From Thermocoleostomius sinensis A174 (GTDB lineage: Bacteria > Cyanobacteriota > Cyanobacteriia > Elainellales > Elainellaceae), in the NCBI RefSeq assembly GCF_026802175.1, contig NZ_CP113797.1, forward strand, positions 5,185,026-5,249,025: DNA of 64,000 nucleotides, given 5' to 3'. The position numbers were made by a program, and so were the translations under genes. Within the stretch, counting starts at the first letter, position 1. Every line of letters begins with the position of its first letter. Below the pieces are notes generated by a model. It searched no databases. It worked only from the letters and a program-made list of their open reading frames with translations, and was not told where the DNA came from. Below are positions 30,824-39,385 of the stretch, in pieces.

Positions 30824-31963
30824 ATGGTTACACGTACAATGTCCAAACGTTCTACTCGGTTTCTAGTCTTTGCATCTGCAACCGCTCTAATGGTTAGTTT
30901 AGTATCCTGTTCAACTCCGAATCAAGCGAGCAATCCGACCACAGCGACAAAAGTATCTCCGCAAGCATCCCCCAGCACACTCGCTTTAACTCAAGAAGTG
31001 ATGCTGAATGGTTCTGGTGCCTCGTTTCCCGCTCCGCTTTATCAACGTTGGTTTCATGATCTCAATCAGCGCAATCCCAATCTGAAGGTCAATTATCTCA
31101 GTGTCGGCAGTGGTGCTGGGGTTGAGCAATTTACAAAGAAAACCGTTGATTTTGGAGCCAGCGATGTTGCCATGACCGATGAGGAGATTGCGGCGGTGAA
31201 TGGTGATGTGCTGATGTTGCCCATGACCGCAGGCAGCGTGGTGTTGGCTTATAACATTTCAGGCGTTCAGGGTGAATTGAAGCTTCCCCGTGAAGTCTAT
31301 ACAGATATTTTCTTGGGCAAGATTACAAACTGGAACGACCCAGCGATCGCCAAAGCCAATCCAACCCTCACACTACCCAATCTGCCCATTACTGTTGTTC
31401 ACCGCTCAGATGGTAGCGGTACTACAGGTGTGTTTACTCAGCATTTGAGTGCGATTAGTCCTGTCTGGAAACAACAGGTTGGCTCTGGTAAAAATGTGAA
31501 CTGGCCCACAGGCATTGGCGCGCAAGGAAACGAAGGAGTAACCGCCCAAATTCAGCAAAACGAAGGGGCGATCGGTTATGTCGAATACGGCTATGCGAAG
31601 GAGAACGGTCTGCAAATGGCGGCATTACAGAACAAAGCTGGGAATTTTGTTAAACCGTCTGAACAATCAGCAGAAAAAGCCCTGGAAGCAGTGCATCTGC
31701 CCAATAACCTGCGAGCTTTTATTCCTGACCCAGAAGGTGCCAATTCCTACCCCATTGTGACCTATAGCTGGATGCTGGTACGAAAGCACTACAATAACCC
31801 CGACCAAGCAAAGGCGATTGAAGCCATGATTGAGTACGGTTTGACCAAAGGGCAAGATGAGAGCACTCAGCTTGGTTATGTACCGCTTCCGCATCGGGTT
31901 AAAGAGCAAGTTGCCGCTGTTGCTCAGGAGATCAGCCCCGACTATCACTTGGCACTGAAATAA
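30824..31963 (+). CDS. pstS: phosphate ABC transporter substrate-binding lipoprotein (PstS)
   Basis: About 379 residues. The N-terminus is a lipoprotein signal with lipobox LVSC (Cys29 from the ATG at 30824). The PstS family signature follows: LNGSGASFPAPLYQRWF, then VNYLSVGSGAGVEQF with the phosphate-contacting SGAG turn, ASDVAMTDEEI, and later RSDGSGTTGVF. It binds phosphate in the periplasm for the PstCAB permease, which is not adjacent here; cyanobacteria often carry extra solo pstS copies. The start at 30824 has GGAGA eight bases upstream; an earlier frame start at 30788 lacks this. No clear Pho box was found in the 180 bp upstream. Confidence 0.93.
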   Translation: MVTRTMSKRSTRFLVFASATALMVSLVSCSTPNQASNPTTATKVSPQASPSTLALTQEVMLNGSGASFPAPLYQRWFHDLNQRNPNLKVNYLSVGSGAGVEQFTKKTVDFGASDVAMTDEEIAAVNGDVLMLPMTAGSVVLAYNISGVQGELKLPREVYTDIFLGKITNWNDPAIAKANPTLTLPNLPITVVHRSDGSGTTGVFTQHLSAISPVWKQQVGSGKNVNWPTGIGAQGNEGVTAQIQQNEGAIGYVEYGYAKENGLQMAALQNKAGNFVKPSEQSAEKALEAVHLPNNLRAFIPDPEGANSYPIVTYSWMLVRKHYNNPDQAKAIEAMIEYGLTKGQDESTQLGYVPLPHRVKEQVAAVAQEISPDYHLALK

Positions 31964-32240
31964 ATTTCGTTGTGAGCGATGGATAAGAGGCTTAGGGGCT
32001 GATCTTTGGATTAGCTCCTTTCTTGTCCCAGCGGCATGAACCCACAATGCACCAGGCAGTTGATTGCTCCAGTATCGCCCCAACCAGGAGAGGAATTCAG
32101 CAGCAAACAATCCAGACAGAGCCACAGCGAGAGCGTTTCTCCTACACTTTCAGATTATGCAGAACTGCAATATCACTGATACATCACTGCCACAGGAAAG
32201 AACTAGGATGCTGGAATTAAACTGAAAAGGACAAAATCTG
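31964..32240. other. 277-bp gap without a recognisable gene
   Basis: Nothing recognisable on either strand. The right end must carry the promoter of the DUF2949 gene; an AAAAGGA ribosome site precedes that ATG. Confidence 0.4.
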
Positions 32241-32429
32241 ATGAACGCTTCTCTTCATTCACAATTGATCTGCTTTTTAGAAAATGACCTTGGTATTCCA
32301 GCCAATGAAATTGCTATGGCTCTAAGACACCAGGACTGCGGAACTCAACTTCCTCTCATTCTCTGGCAGTATGGGTTTGTGACGCTCGAACAACTGGATC
32401 AAATTTTTAGTTGGCTGACGAGGGCTTGA
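32241..32429 (+). CDS. DUF2949 family protein
   Basis: A 62-residue protein that fits cyanobacterial DUF2949 over its whole length: LICFLENDLGIPANEIAMAL, then CGTQLPLILWQYGFVTLEQL with the hallmark LPxxLWQYGLxxLxQL, and a final WL. The family is small, soluble and of unknown function, almost confined to cyanobacteria, so it also supports the taxonomic call. The start has AAAAGGAC upstream. Confidence 0.9.
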   Translation: MNASLHSQLICFLENDLGIPANEIAMALRHQDCGTQLPLILWQYGFVTLEQLDQIFSWLTRA

Positions 32430-32440
32430 ACTGAGGATTC

Positions 32441-32608
32441 ATGAAGAAAAAAAGAAAGCTGTCTGTGTCAGAAAGGCTAATCATCACACTGGGAATGTTA
32501 CTTGGGATCGCCCGAATGGCAATATTTTCGATTCAAGCCTGGGGCGTGACTCATCCGCAGCACGACTCCACTATCGTTACTCCAAACACACCACGCGATC
32601 GGATTTAG
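32441..32608 (+). CDS. small hypothetical protein with one membrane segment
   Basis: 55 residues: a basic N-terminus (MKKKRKLSVSERL), one hydrophobic segment (LIITLGMLLGIARMAIFSI) and a polar tail. The start follows the DUF2949 stop by 11 bp with GAGGA upstream, so co-translation is plausible. No family is recognised. The frame could also be fortuitous. Confidence 0.45.
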   Translation: MKKKRKLSVSERLIITLGMLLGIARMAIFSIQAWGVTHPQHDSTIVTPNTPRDRI

Positions 32609-32885
32609 TACAGTCTTAGGAGCGTGGATTAATAACCTACCTATCGTCCTGCCTCTTCGACTGGGCAGACAGGATGCCCACCCCACAAGAACTTCAGGTT
32701 ATTAAATTTGTATTTCTTAGAATTCAATTCATCAAACTTGATTGAACTGACAACGACCTAAAACTAATACATTAAACAATGACGTTCTAACTTGTATCTC
32801 CATCTAATTGAAACAACTTTAACATCACTTCATCACAACTCGCTGACAGAATTGCATCCATTCTCGAATTAATGAGGAATTCGTA
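32609..32885. other. 277-bp gap with a dispersed repeat
   Basis: CTGGGCAGACAGGATGCCCA (about 32660-32680) resembles the dispersed palindromic element also seen near 35000. No gene is recognised. Confidence 0.4.
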
Positions 32886-33104
32886 ATGAACAATCAAGCT
32901 ATTGGACTGCGAATTGTTTCGGTACTGGTTCTGACTGGATTTAGTCTGGTGGGTGCTCCTGTTGTGGAGGATGCCGCGATCGCAGATGAAACAACTTCCA
33001 AGCTCAGTTTGCTCCAGCTTTTATCTCCCCATTCTATTCATTTGGAGGAACTCAGCCCTGAAGAAATTGCCTATATTGAGGCGATGCAGGAACATTCTAA
33101 TTAA
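32886..33104 (+). CDS. small exported hypothetical protein
   Basis: 72 residues. The N-terminus (GLRIVSVLVLTGFSLVGAP) is a signal peptide or anchor, and the mature part is acidic and helical (HLEELSPEEIAYIEAMQEH). The start ATG at 32886 follows GAGGAATTC. The next gene begins 15 bp downstream on the same strand, so the pair is probably an operon. No family is recognised. Confidence 0.6.
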   Translation: MNNQAIGLRIVSVLVLTGFSLVGAPVVEDAAIADETTSKLSLLQLLSPHSIHLEELSPEEIAYIEAMQEHSN

Positions 33105-33119
33105 ACAGGAGAAAAAGCA

Positions 33120-33392
33120 ATGGCATTTAATCTATCTGATTTTGGTTCGCTCAGTGCCAGCCTTCAAGAATTCGCCGATCAAGACGGTTGGATTCCATCT
33201 GTTACTGTTTCCTGGCAGGAGTTTAGATGGTCTCATCAGCTTCAGAGATCGTTTGCCAACAAAGCCGACGGTGAAAGGAACTGGAATGATTTTTTGAAGC
33301 GAGCAAATATTGCGATCGAAGATTCTCAAAGGAGACTGGAAGATCTGGAAAATTCTGATGAATGGTACATGGGAAAACCGCATCGAGTCTGA
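33120..33392 (+). CDS. small hypothetical protein
   Basis: 90 residues and soluble, with aromatic-rich strands first (DGWIPSVTVSWQEFRWSH) and a charged helix at the end (ANIAIEDSQRRLEDLENSDEW). The start has AGGAG at a good distance. It follows the exported protein at 32886 by 15 bp. No family is recognised; conservation across cyanobacteria would have to be tested. Confidence 0.6.
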   Translation: MAFNLSDFGSLSASLQEFADQDGWIPSVTVSWQEFRWSHQLQRSFANKADGERNWNDFLKRANIAIEDSQRRLEDLENSDEWYMGKPHRV

Positions 33393-33461
33393 AACTTAGT
33401 TTTTGCAATGTAGCGATGTGTGTTTAATATACGTATTTCCACACATCGCTCATGCCCAAAC

Positions 33462-34382
33462 TTAGTTTTGACTTGCTGTCTCAAACTGTGTTCCAACGTA
33501 GCTTAGAGAGTCGATTAGGTGTTTTCGAAAATAGTTCCAACCAATGTCAGTTCCTGCGAGTCCATGTCCTCCTGGAAAGGTATAAAACACGTTCGCAATA
33601 CCTAACTGATCGAGGGTTTGGTGAAACTGCTTTGTTGAAGCGACAAATTCTGTGTCAATTTCTCCAGCATCTAAGTAGAAATGAAGATGCTGCTTTTCCT
33701 GCGGAGATAAGGGCTGTACCACCTGTTTGACAAATGCTTCAGGGCTATTGGCTGCACCACTCTCATCGGTAAAGTAGCCGCTGTGACTGAACAAAATGTT
33801 GAAGGTGTCTAGGTGACGCAGTCCAATATTAAAAGCTCCCCATCCGCCTGAGGAAATGCCTCCCATTGCCCAAAAGCGCGGATCATTGATGGTGCGATAG
33901 CGGGACTTGATGACCTGCACCAGTTCAGTGCCAATCAGAGTATCCAATTTGCCGTGAGTTCCGTTGTAATACGCTGGATCAAAGAGCGGGTTAGACCTCC
34001 GATCGTCGTTACCATTGGGCATGATTACGATCGAGGGAGGCAGCTTACCAGTGCTGTAAAGTTGCTGAAGAATAGAGGCGATCGCATACTTATCTCGATA
34101 GGACAGGGCATCATCATGTCCACCATGCAGCAGCACAATCACTGGATATCGCCGTTGGGGCTGTTGCTCGTATCCGGGGGGTAAAATCACGCCATACTGC
34201 CGGTTCTCTCCCATTGCCTGACTGGGAAAGCTTTCTAGCTGAAAGGGCAAACTAGAATCGGCGGCAACAACCGGAGCATCAAGCTGGGGTGCCCCTGCAA
34301 CAAACGTATACCAGGCAGCAAAGGATGCCGTCAGCATGATCGCCATTCCGGCGATCGCCAACCAAGGGCGTTGCAATTTCAT
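33462..34382 (-). CDS. alpha/beta-hydrolase, putative esterase, membrane-anchored or exported
   Basis: About 306 residues. The N-terminal hydrophobic segment (WLAIAGMAIMLTASFAAWYT) is a signal anchor. The domain is of the esterase D/feruloyl-esterase type (PF00756): LPPGYEQQPQRRYPVIVLLH (oxyanion strand), GGISSGGWGAFN with the nucleophile Ser in GxSxG, and FPGGHGLAGT with the catalytic His near the end. I chose the ATG at 34382 because AGGAGAGGA lies just before it, rather than the frame start at 34406. The substrate is unknown. It is convergent with the small genes at 33 kb. Confidence 0.85.
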   Translation of the reverse strand: MKLQRPWLAIAGMAIMLTASFAAWYTFVAGAPQLDAPVVAADSSLPFQLESFPSQAMGENRQYGVILPPGYEQQPQRRYPVIVLLHGGHDDALSYRDKYAIASILQQLYSTGKLPPSIVIMPNGNDDRRSNPLFDPAYYNGTHGKLDTLIGTELVQVIKSRYRTINDPRFWAMGGISSGGWGAFNIGLRHLDTFNILFSHSGYFTDESGAANSPEAFVKQVVQPLSPQEKQHLHFYLDAGEIDTEFVASTKQFHQTLDQLGIANVFYTFPGGHGLAGTDIGWNYFRKHLIDSLSYVGTQFETASQN

Positions 34383-34434
34383 TCCTCTCCTATTGAGCAA
34401 GCTCATGAATATTAGCTTTCATTCCTCAGGTTTT

Positions 34435-34578
34435 TTAATGCTTAAAGGCATTCGATTTGTTCTGTTGTGCTCTCTTGGTTGAACGAGGGAACAGATAATT
34501 GACAATTTTGATCACAACAATAAATAAAAACAGGATAATTAAAAGACTTATTAAGAATAGGGATGTTGAAGATATCAT
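34435..34578 (-). CDS. possible small membrane protein
   Basis: 47 residues from an ATG at 34578: a long hydrophobic stretch (LFLISLLIILFLFIVVIKIV) and a basic tail (RSTKRAQQNKSNAFKH). The topology would be N-out with a positive-inside tail. There is no strong ribosome site and no family, so this may be fortuitous. Confidence 0.35.
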   Translation of the reverse strand: MISSTSLFLISLLIILFLFIVVIKIVNYLFPRSTKRAQQNKSNAFKH

Positions 34579-35187
34579 GATGATTTTATGAAAGATACTA
34601 TGCTGTAGATCGTAGAAAACACCGCGATGAAAGCGCATAGAAAGTAAACAGGACAATGAATTCAATCCCTTGAGCAATAGGTTGCCTTGAGGATTGCGCC
34701 GCCAGGTGGCCCACCTTACGCGAATTGGAGAGATTTGATTGTCAGAGTGGTAGAAATTCGGAGTCAGGAAGGGTTCTATTTCGGAGTGTGTTCAGTTTAA
34801 AAGTTGCCTATGGCAGGAGTATGGCATCGTTGTGGCAATGCATCTATTCTCAGATCTTGCACTGGGTTATCCCACCTGCCCTGTAACGAATTGCGGGCTA
34901 ATGGATCAAACCCATCGAAATGGGTTGAAAGCCTTCTGGATAAAGGGTTTTAGTCCATTTATGAACTTAAGAAAGTAGTAGAGTAATGGTCTTGTGGGGT
35001 GGGCATCTTGCCCGCCCAGTCAGAGGATATTCACAATGACCGGATTAAATTTTTAACTTTCATCAACAGACTTCAGCAATTAGCCCCGAATTGATCCGAG
35101 GGCGGAGGATCGGAAAAGCTGCAAGATGTATGTATTCCAATGCAGGTATTCCAACAAATGGAGGAGAATAGAGCCATCAATCGGTCA
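34579..35187. other. 609-bp gap with one dispersed repeat
   Basis: No gene is recognised. GTGGGCATCTTGCCCGCCC (about 34998-35020) is a member of the dispersed palindrome family also seen at 7565 and 32660. The right end follows the stop codon of the sensor kinase. Confidence 0.5.
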
Positions 35188-36279
35188 TCAGGCGATCGGT
35201 AATGAAAAGCGAAAGGTGCTGCCCTGCCCCAGTTGGCTCTCCACTTCAATTTGTCCGCCCTGAAGTTCAACCAGTCGTTTGGTAATCGCCAACCCAATGC
35301 CCGTCCCTTTCGCATCCTGCCGATTCTGCCGCGATCGCCAGAATCGTTCAAACACATGGGGAAGTTCATCGGGGGCAATACCTGTTCCTGTATCCTGCAC
35401 TGCAACCCAAACCTGGTGAGCATCTTCCCATGCCTGGAGCGTAATGGAACCCCGTCGGGTATGGCGGAGGGCATTCCCAATCAGGTTCACTAAAATTTGT
35501 TCTAGCCGATCGTAGTCTGCTAAAACAGGTGGAAGATTAGGAGGACAATCCATTTGTAAAACCAGTTCATCTTCCAAGACTTGGGTCGAGAATTGTTGCA
35601 TCAGGTTCCCCAAAAGGGTCGGTAATGCGATCGGCTGTAAATTCAGCGTTAAATGTCCAGCTTCCGCTTTTGACAGTTCTTGGAGATGATTCACTAACCG
35701 TTCTAATCGTTTGGTTTCCCGCACCATCAGCGTGTAGATCTTCGGCGTGGGTGCTATCTGCTGATTGGCAAATGCCTCCAAATATCCCCGCACGATTGTT
35801 AGGGGTGTTCGCAACTCATGGGTGACTTCGCCAATCAATTCTCGTCGGCGCATTTCCACATCTTCCAGGCTGACTGCCAAACGATTAAAGCTATTGCCCA
35901 AGCGATCTAATTCTGGAATGCTGCTGGGAGGCACCTGCTCATCAAATTGTCCCGCCGCAAATTGGCGAGCAATCCGCTCCATTTGGTTCAAGGGTTGGGT
36001 GATACGCTGGGCAATCCAATAGCTTAAACCAGTCGCAGCCAGGGTTCCCACACACATGGCGATCAGGCTGCTGCCATGCCATGCTGCTTGAAAACCTGCG
36101 AACAAAACCAGACGAGTGGAGCGAATAATTAGCCCGGCATCCTCCAGATCTGCCAGATGTCCAGAGAACAGATGCTGCGATGCCGCATTGCTGATAATCA
36201 AAAAACTAATGAGTCCCGTTAGCATCACCAGCAAATGGGAGATCAGTAGACGGGTTTGCAGTCCCAGTCGCATCGGCAT
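35188..36279 (-). CDS. sensor histidine kinase
   Basis: A 363-residue membrane kinase of the EnvZ/BaeS type. Two membrane segments lie near residues 11-31 and 68-90 with a short extracytoplasmic loop, followed by HAMP (ITQPLNQMERIARQFAAGQF). The HisKA box is EVTHELRTPLT with His154. The ATPase has the N box NLIGNALRH, G1 DTGTGI and G2 GTGIGLAI. It autophosphorylates and passes phosphate to the response regulator encoded directly upstream. The genes overlap by one base. The small sensing loop suggests an envelope signal; the identity cannot be read. Confidence 0.93.
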   Translation of the reverse strand: MPMRLGLQTRLLISHLLVMLTGLISFLIISNAASQHLFSGHLADLEDAGLIIRSTRLVLFAGFQAAWHGSSLIAMCVGTLAATGLSYWIAQRITQPLNQMERIARQFAAGQFDEQVPPSSIPELDRLGNSFNRLAVSLEDVEMRRRELIGEVTHELRTPLTIVRGYLEAFANQQIAPTPKIYTLMVRETKRLERLVNHLQELSKAEAGHLTLNLQPIALPTLLGNLMQQFSTQVLEDELVLQMDCPPNLPPVLADYDRLEQILVNLIGNALRHTRRGSITLQAWEDAHQVWVAVQDTGTGIAPDELPHVFERFWRSRQNRQDAKGTGIGLAITKRLVELQGGQIEVESQLGQGSTFRFSLPIA

Positions 36280-36989
36280 CAGGTTTCCTCATCTTCAAAC
36301 TTATAGCCAATTCCAGTCACCGTCTTGATAAAGCAGGGGTGAGCTAAATTTGGCTCAATTTTTTTTCGCAGGCGGGCAACGTGGGTATCAACGACGCGCT
36401 CATCGCCAAAGAAGTCCTCGCCCCAAATTTTCTCCACCAGATGCGTCCGGCTCCAGACCCGCCCTGGAGTGCTGACAAAGGTGGCTAACAGGTCAAACTC
36501 CAGGGTTGTCAAATCTAATTCTTCGATCGCTCCCTGGTCAGTCTTTTGAGCAATATGGCGATCGACATCCACCGTGAAGTGGGGAGTTTGATACACCTGG
36601 GATGGTACTTCCTGCCGCAGCGATCGTCGTAGCAATGCCCGCACCCGCGCTACCAGTTCGATGGGGCTAAAGGGCTTGACCAGATAATCGTCTGCTCCGG
36701 TGGATAGCCCAATCACGCGATCGATTTCCTCTCCCCGTGCCGTCAGCATCAGAATGTAGGGATCTTTCGCATTAGCTTGCTTGCGAATACGAGTACAAAA
36801 CTCCAATCCGTCCATTCCGGGTAGCCCCAAATCCAGAATGACCAGATCGGGCTGATGTTCTGGGAAGAAGCGCAGAGCCTGCGTTCCGTCTCGGTAATGA
36901 ATGCAGGTAAAGCCTTCTTTTTCGAGAAGCTGTTGCACAAACCGGGCAATTTCCACTTCATCTTCGACTATCAGAATGGTTTTGCTCAT
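36279..36989 (-). CDS. OmpR/PhoB family response regulator
   Basis: 236 residues. The receiver domain has ILIVEDE at the start, the phosphoacceptor Asp53 in LVILDLGLPGMDG and the conserved Lys in YLVKPFSPIEL. The C-terminal winged helix ends with DERVVDTHVARLRKKIEPN and VTGIGYKFE, typical of OmpR/PhoB. It is the first gene of the two-gene operon with the kinase at 35188. Its targets are unknown. Confidence 0.93.
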   Translation of the reverse strand: MSKTILIVEDEVEIARFVQQLLEKEGFTCIHYRDGTQALRFFPEHQPDLVILDLGLPGMDGLEFCTRIRKQANAKDPYILMLTARGEEIDRVIGLSTGADDYLVKPFSPIELVARVRALLRRSLRQEVPSQVYQTPHFTVDVDRHIAQKTDQGAIEELDLTTLEFDLLATFVSTPGRVWSRTHLVEKIWGEDFFGDERVVDTHVARLRKKIEPNLAHPCFIKTVTGIGYKFEDEET

Positions 36990-37061
36990 AGACAGGATGG
37001 GCGATCGATGAGATGCCTTTATCCTACCGCTTCCAAACAGTTAGCAGACTGTAGGCAGCAG

Positions 37062-37169
37062 GATGTGAAGGATAGAATCGTGCGGCAGCCGAATGGGGTG
37101 TTTAATCCCTATACGGGCATTAAGACGAACCTGCTGTTTACCAAGGGTGAGCCGACGGAGCGGAGTTAA
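37062..37169 (+). pseudogene. fragment of a type I R-M methylase gene (hsdM)
   Basis: One frame gives IVRQPNGVFNPYTGIKTNLL, then FTKGEPT and a stop at 37169. This is the segment after the NPPF motif in HsdM proteins (LPxGVFxPYTGIKTNLLFFxKG). Nothing of the rest of the gene is present, so this is a relic of a lost type I system. Confidence 0.65.
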
Positions 37170-37428
37170 GCGAGGTGCAGAGCAAGCTAAGATATGAGCT
37201 TCAGGTGTCGCTGGAGGGGCAGGAGGAGTCGTAAGCGTGGTGGAGCGCGAGGAGATGCACGATCGATCGCCGTTTTTAAGCATTCTGAGCTTTCCAGGTC
37301 TCAATATTTGGCTATGAGTGGCAAGAGTTCTGCTCTAACCATGAGCGATCGTGAGGAGCAACCATCATTCTGGCAGGTGAGGAGAATATCATTGAAATGT
37401 ATCCAAATGGAAGGTGGAGGTATGTCCA
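37170..37428. other. 259-bp gap between relics
   Basis: The first part (37172-37235) may continue the hsdM relic in frame as a charged helix (EVQSKLRYELQVSLEGQEE). The remainder precedes the nucleotidyltransferase gene and has a GGTGGAGG site near its start. No intact gene. Confidence 0.4.
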
Positions 37429-37759
37429 ATGAGCAAACCAAACTTCCAGACAATGAGTCAACTTGAACAGCTACTTTGGGACAACCGCGATCGAATCCTG
37501 GCAACTGCTGCTGAACATGGGGCGCGGAATGTGCGAATTTTTGGTTCAGTTGCCAGAGGAGAGGCAACCCCTGACAGCGATATCGATTTCCTACATCCAT
37601 TTTCTAATTGATCTGGGTGAAAATTTGACTCCGTGGTTCCCGGTCGGATTAATTCACGATCTAGAAACCTTATTGGGTCACAAAGTTGATGTTGTGACAG
37701 AAAAATCTCTTCACTATTTCATCCGCGATCGGGTTCTGGCAGAAGCGAAACCATTATGA
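37429..37759 (+). pseudogene. MNT-type nucleotidyltransferase antitoxin gene, frameshifted
   Basis: The first frame gives [20 protein letters not shown] then IDF, with the GSxxRGxxxxDSDID catalytic motif of minimal nucleotidyltransferases. It then breaks. A 13-bp insertion (CTACATCCATTTT, about 37591-37603) shifts the frame; without it the reading continues as [20 protein letters not shown] and ends VLAEAKPL at 37759. Intact MNT proteins AMPylate and neutralise HEPN toxins. The HEPN partner starts at 37756, overlapping the stop, and is also broken. Confidence 0.8.
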
Positions 37760-37845
37760 GAGATAGTCGGATCTACCTTGTGCATAATAGAGATTGTATT
37801 GCCAGAATTGAATCTTATACAGGTGATGGCAAGGCATTCTTCTTT
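37756..37845 (+). pseudogene. HEPN toxin gene (HepT/DUF86 type), 3' part lost
   Basis: The reading begins MRDSRIYLVHNRDCIARIES then YTGDGKAFF, the standard start of HepT/DUF86 proteins (MRDxxxYLxHIxECIxRIExYT). After about 30 codons it runs into a fragment of an ABC transporter gene on the other strand. The R-x4-6-H active site is missing, so no toxin can be made. Confidence 0.75.
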
Positions 37846-38196
37846 GAAGATATCAACCGCCTCCGGCAAATACAACCGTTCCTCCCCCGCATCGTATTCA
37901 AATAATTCTGCATAGTGTCCCAAATCGATCGCAGTGGCAAACAATCGTTCGGCTTCTGTGTGGGGAAAATGTTCATCCAGTAAATCCAGAAAGAACTCCG
38001 ATCGCATGGAGCCATTCTGCTTTTCCCGCAGGGTTTGCACCATGCTGGTAATCATCGGTACTCGCTCCAGAACTTGCTGCCGGAACAGATCCTTACTGCG
38101 TAGAATCGTCGTTGTGGCAAAGTCGCGCCCCACGCGGGTCAGGGTGACATCCCCCTGGGACACATTAGCAAAGCCCAATAGCACTGCGGCATCCAA
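37842..38196 (-). pseudogene. fragment of an ABC transporter ATPase, AAA-associated C-terminal domain
   Basis: From about 38196 the minus frame reads DAAVLLGFANVSQGDVTLTR, then DLFRQQVLERVPMITSMVQ and DLGHYAELFEYD. This is the AAA-associated domain (PF09821 type) found at the C-terminus of nitrate/sulfonate-type ABC ATPases. The ATPase core (Walker A and B) is missing. The 3' end stops at the junction with the HEPN relic. Just upstream, two 21-bp tandem units read MTNPEVE-MTNPEVE, probably what is left of the gene start. Confidence 0.7.
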
Positions 38197-38210
38197 AATT
38201 GGCAGTCACT

Positions 38211-38252
38211 TCCACTTCAGGATTCGTCATCTCCACTTCAGGATTCGTCATC
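38211..38252. repeat. 21-bp tandem duplication
   Basis: A 21-bp unit beginning TCCACTTCAGGATTCGTCAT occurs at 38211-38231 and 38232-38252. On the minus strand it encodes (MTNPEVE)x2 in front of the ABC-ATPase relic. Confidence 0.85.
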
Positions 38253-38596
38253 ACAACGACTCAAATTCGATGGCGATGATTGGCGATGATCTATTCGAGC
38301 AGTCTGATTGATCCAGAATGGGAGATTTCTGAACCTCCGTTGCTCCAGATGTTATCCCCGAAAAAGCAAACTCGGCTGTTTTTTGCTCGCAGAGTTAGAG
38401 AAGGTATATTCCCATCTCATGGCGAAAATCCGGTTTCAACTGTCTGCAAAACTCTCGAAGCAATGTTATCGCTGAAACGATAAACTGGCACGGCACAACT
38501 ATACAATGGCGGCAGTTTAGATTATCCTACCTCTCAACGAATATAGTGCCTTGGTGCTATCTCAACCACGGGCTGATTATAGTGGAGACTGCTCTC
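38253..38596. other. 344-bp gap without a recognisable gene
   Basis: Short frames only. It includes the promoter region of the membrane protein at 38597. I see no conserved element. Confidence 0.4.
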
Positions 38597-39283
38597 ATGC
38601 CTGAGTCAATGACAACCGGGCTAGTTCAGTTTTGGTCGCTGGTGCAGGAAGCCAACGCCCTTAATCCTGATGCTTTTCGAGCGATTGAGGTTCATCCTGC
38701 GGGCATCCTGCTAGCGATCACAGTAATTTTGCTAGTCGGACTCTCCCAGAGCATAGGACAGGGGATTGTACTGTTTTTGAACCAGGTAAAACCGATTCGG
38801 TTTGTGTTGAGTCTGGGCATTGCGGCAATTTTGTTTGTCTTTAGCGTCGCCTTTTGGGTGTTGAGTGTGTGGGTGGTGAGTCATCTGCTATATGGGGTTG
38901 ATGTTTCATTTCTGAAGGTGTTTCGGGTATTGGGGCTGTCCTACGCCCCTCTACTGTGGAGCTTTTTAGTGGCCATTCCCTACCTGGGGGTACCAATTAA
39001 CGTGGTTCTGTCAGTCTGGAGTCTGTTGGCCTTTGTACGCGGATTCAGCGTAGTGACTGAGCTTGATCGCTGGCAAGTGCTAGGCAGTGCCATCTGCGGC
39101 TGGGTGGTGTTTCAGATCATGCAACGGACAATTGGCCGCCCGGCGATCACCCTGGGGCATTGGGTTTCTAGCTCGGTGGCTGGGGTTCCGCTGGTTACTA
39201 ATCTGCGTCAACTGGAGCAAACGGTACAAAGCAGCTTTACCAAAGCAGTTGATAATTCAAACAGAAACCAAGGTGGTGATTAA
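38597..39283 (+). CDS. hypothetical integral membrane protein, possibly Yip1-like
   Basis: About 228 residues with five or six membrane segments: PAGILLAITVILLVGLSQSI, LSLGIAAILFVFSVAFWVL, APLLWSFLVAIPYLGVP and VVLSVWSLLAFVRGF among them. The arrangement (soluble N-terminus, then a helix bundle with VLGLSYAPLLWSFL) recalls Yip1-type membrane proteins. The start at 38597 has GGAGA at a good distance, so the GTG at 38546 is less likely. The gene lies upstream of a large hydrolase-like membrane protein on the same strand, 90 bp away. Confidence 0.6.
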   Translation: MPESMTTGLVQFWSLVQEANALNPDAFRAIEVHPAGILLAITVILLVGLSQSIGQGIVLFLNQVKPIRFVLSLGIAAILFVFSVAFWVLSVWVVSHLLYGVDVSFLKVFRVLGLSYAPLLWSFLVAIPYLGVPINVVLSVWSLLAFVRGFSVVTELDRWQVLGSAICGWVVFQIMQRTIGRPAITLGHWVSSSVAGVPLVTNLRQLEQTVQSSFTKAVDNSNRNQGGD

Positions 39284-39385
39284 GTGATCGTTGACTCAGT
39301 TACTCCTCCATCAGTTGTCACTTCAGTCGGTCATTTCTCTTGGGGGCATTAGTACCGCCAGGCGAAAAATGTTATGAGGATTAGC

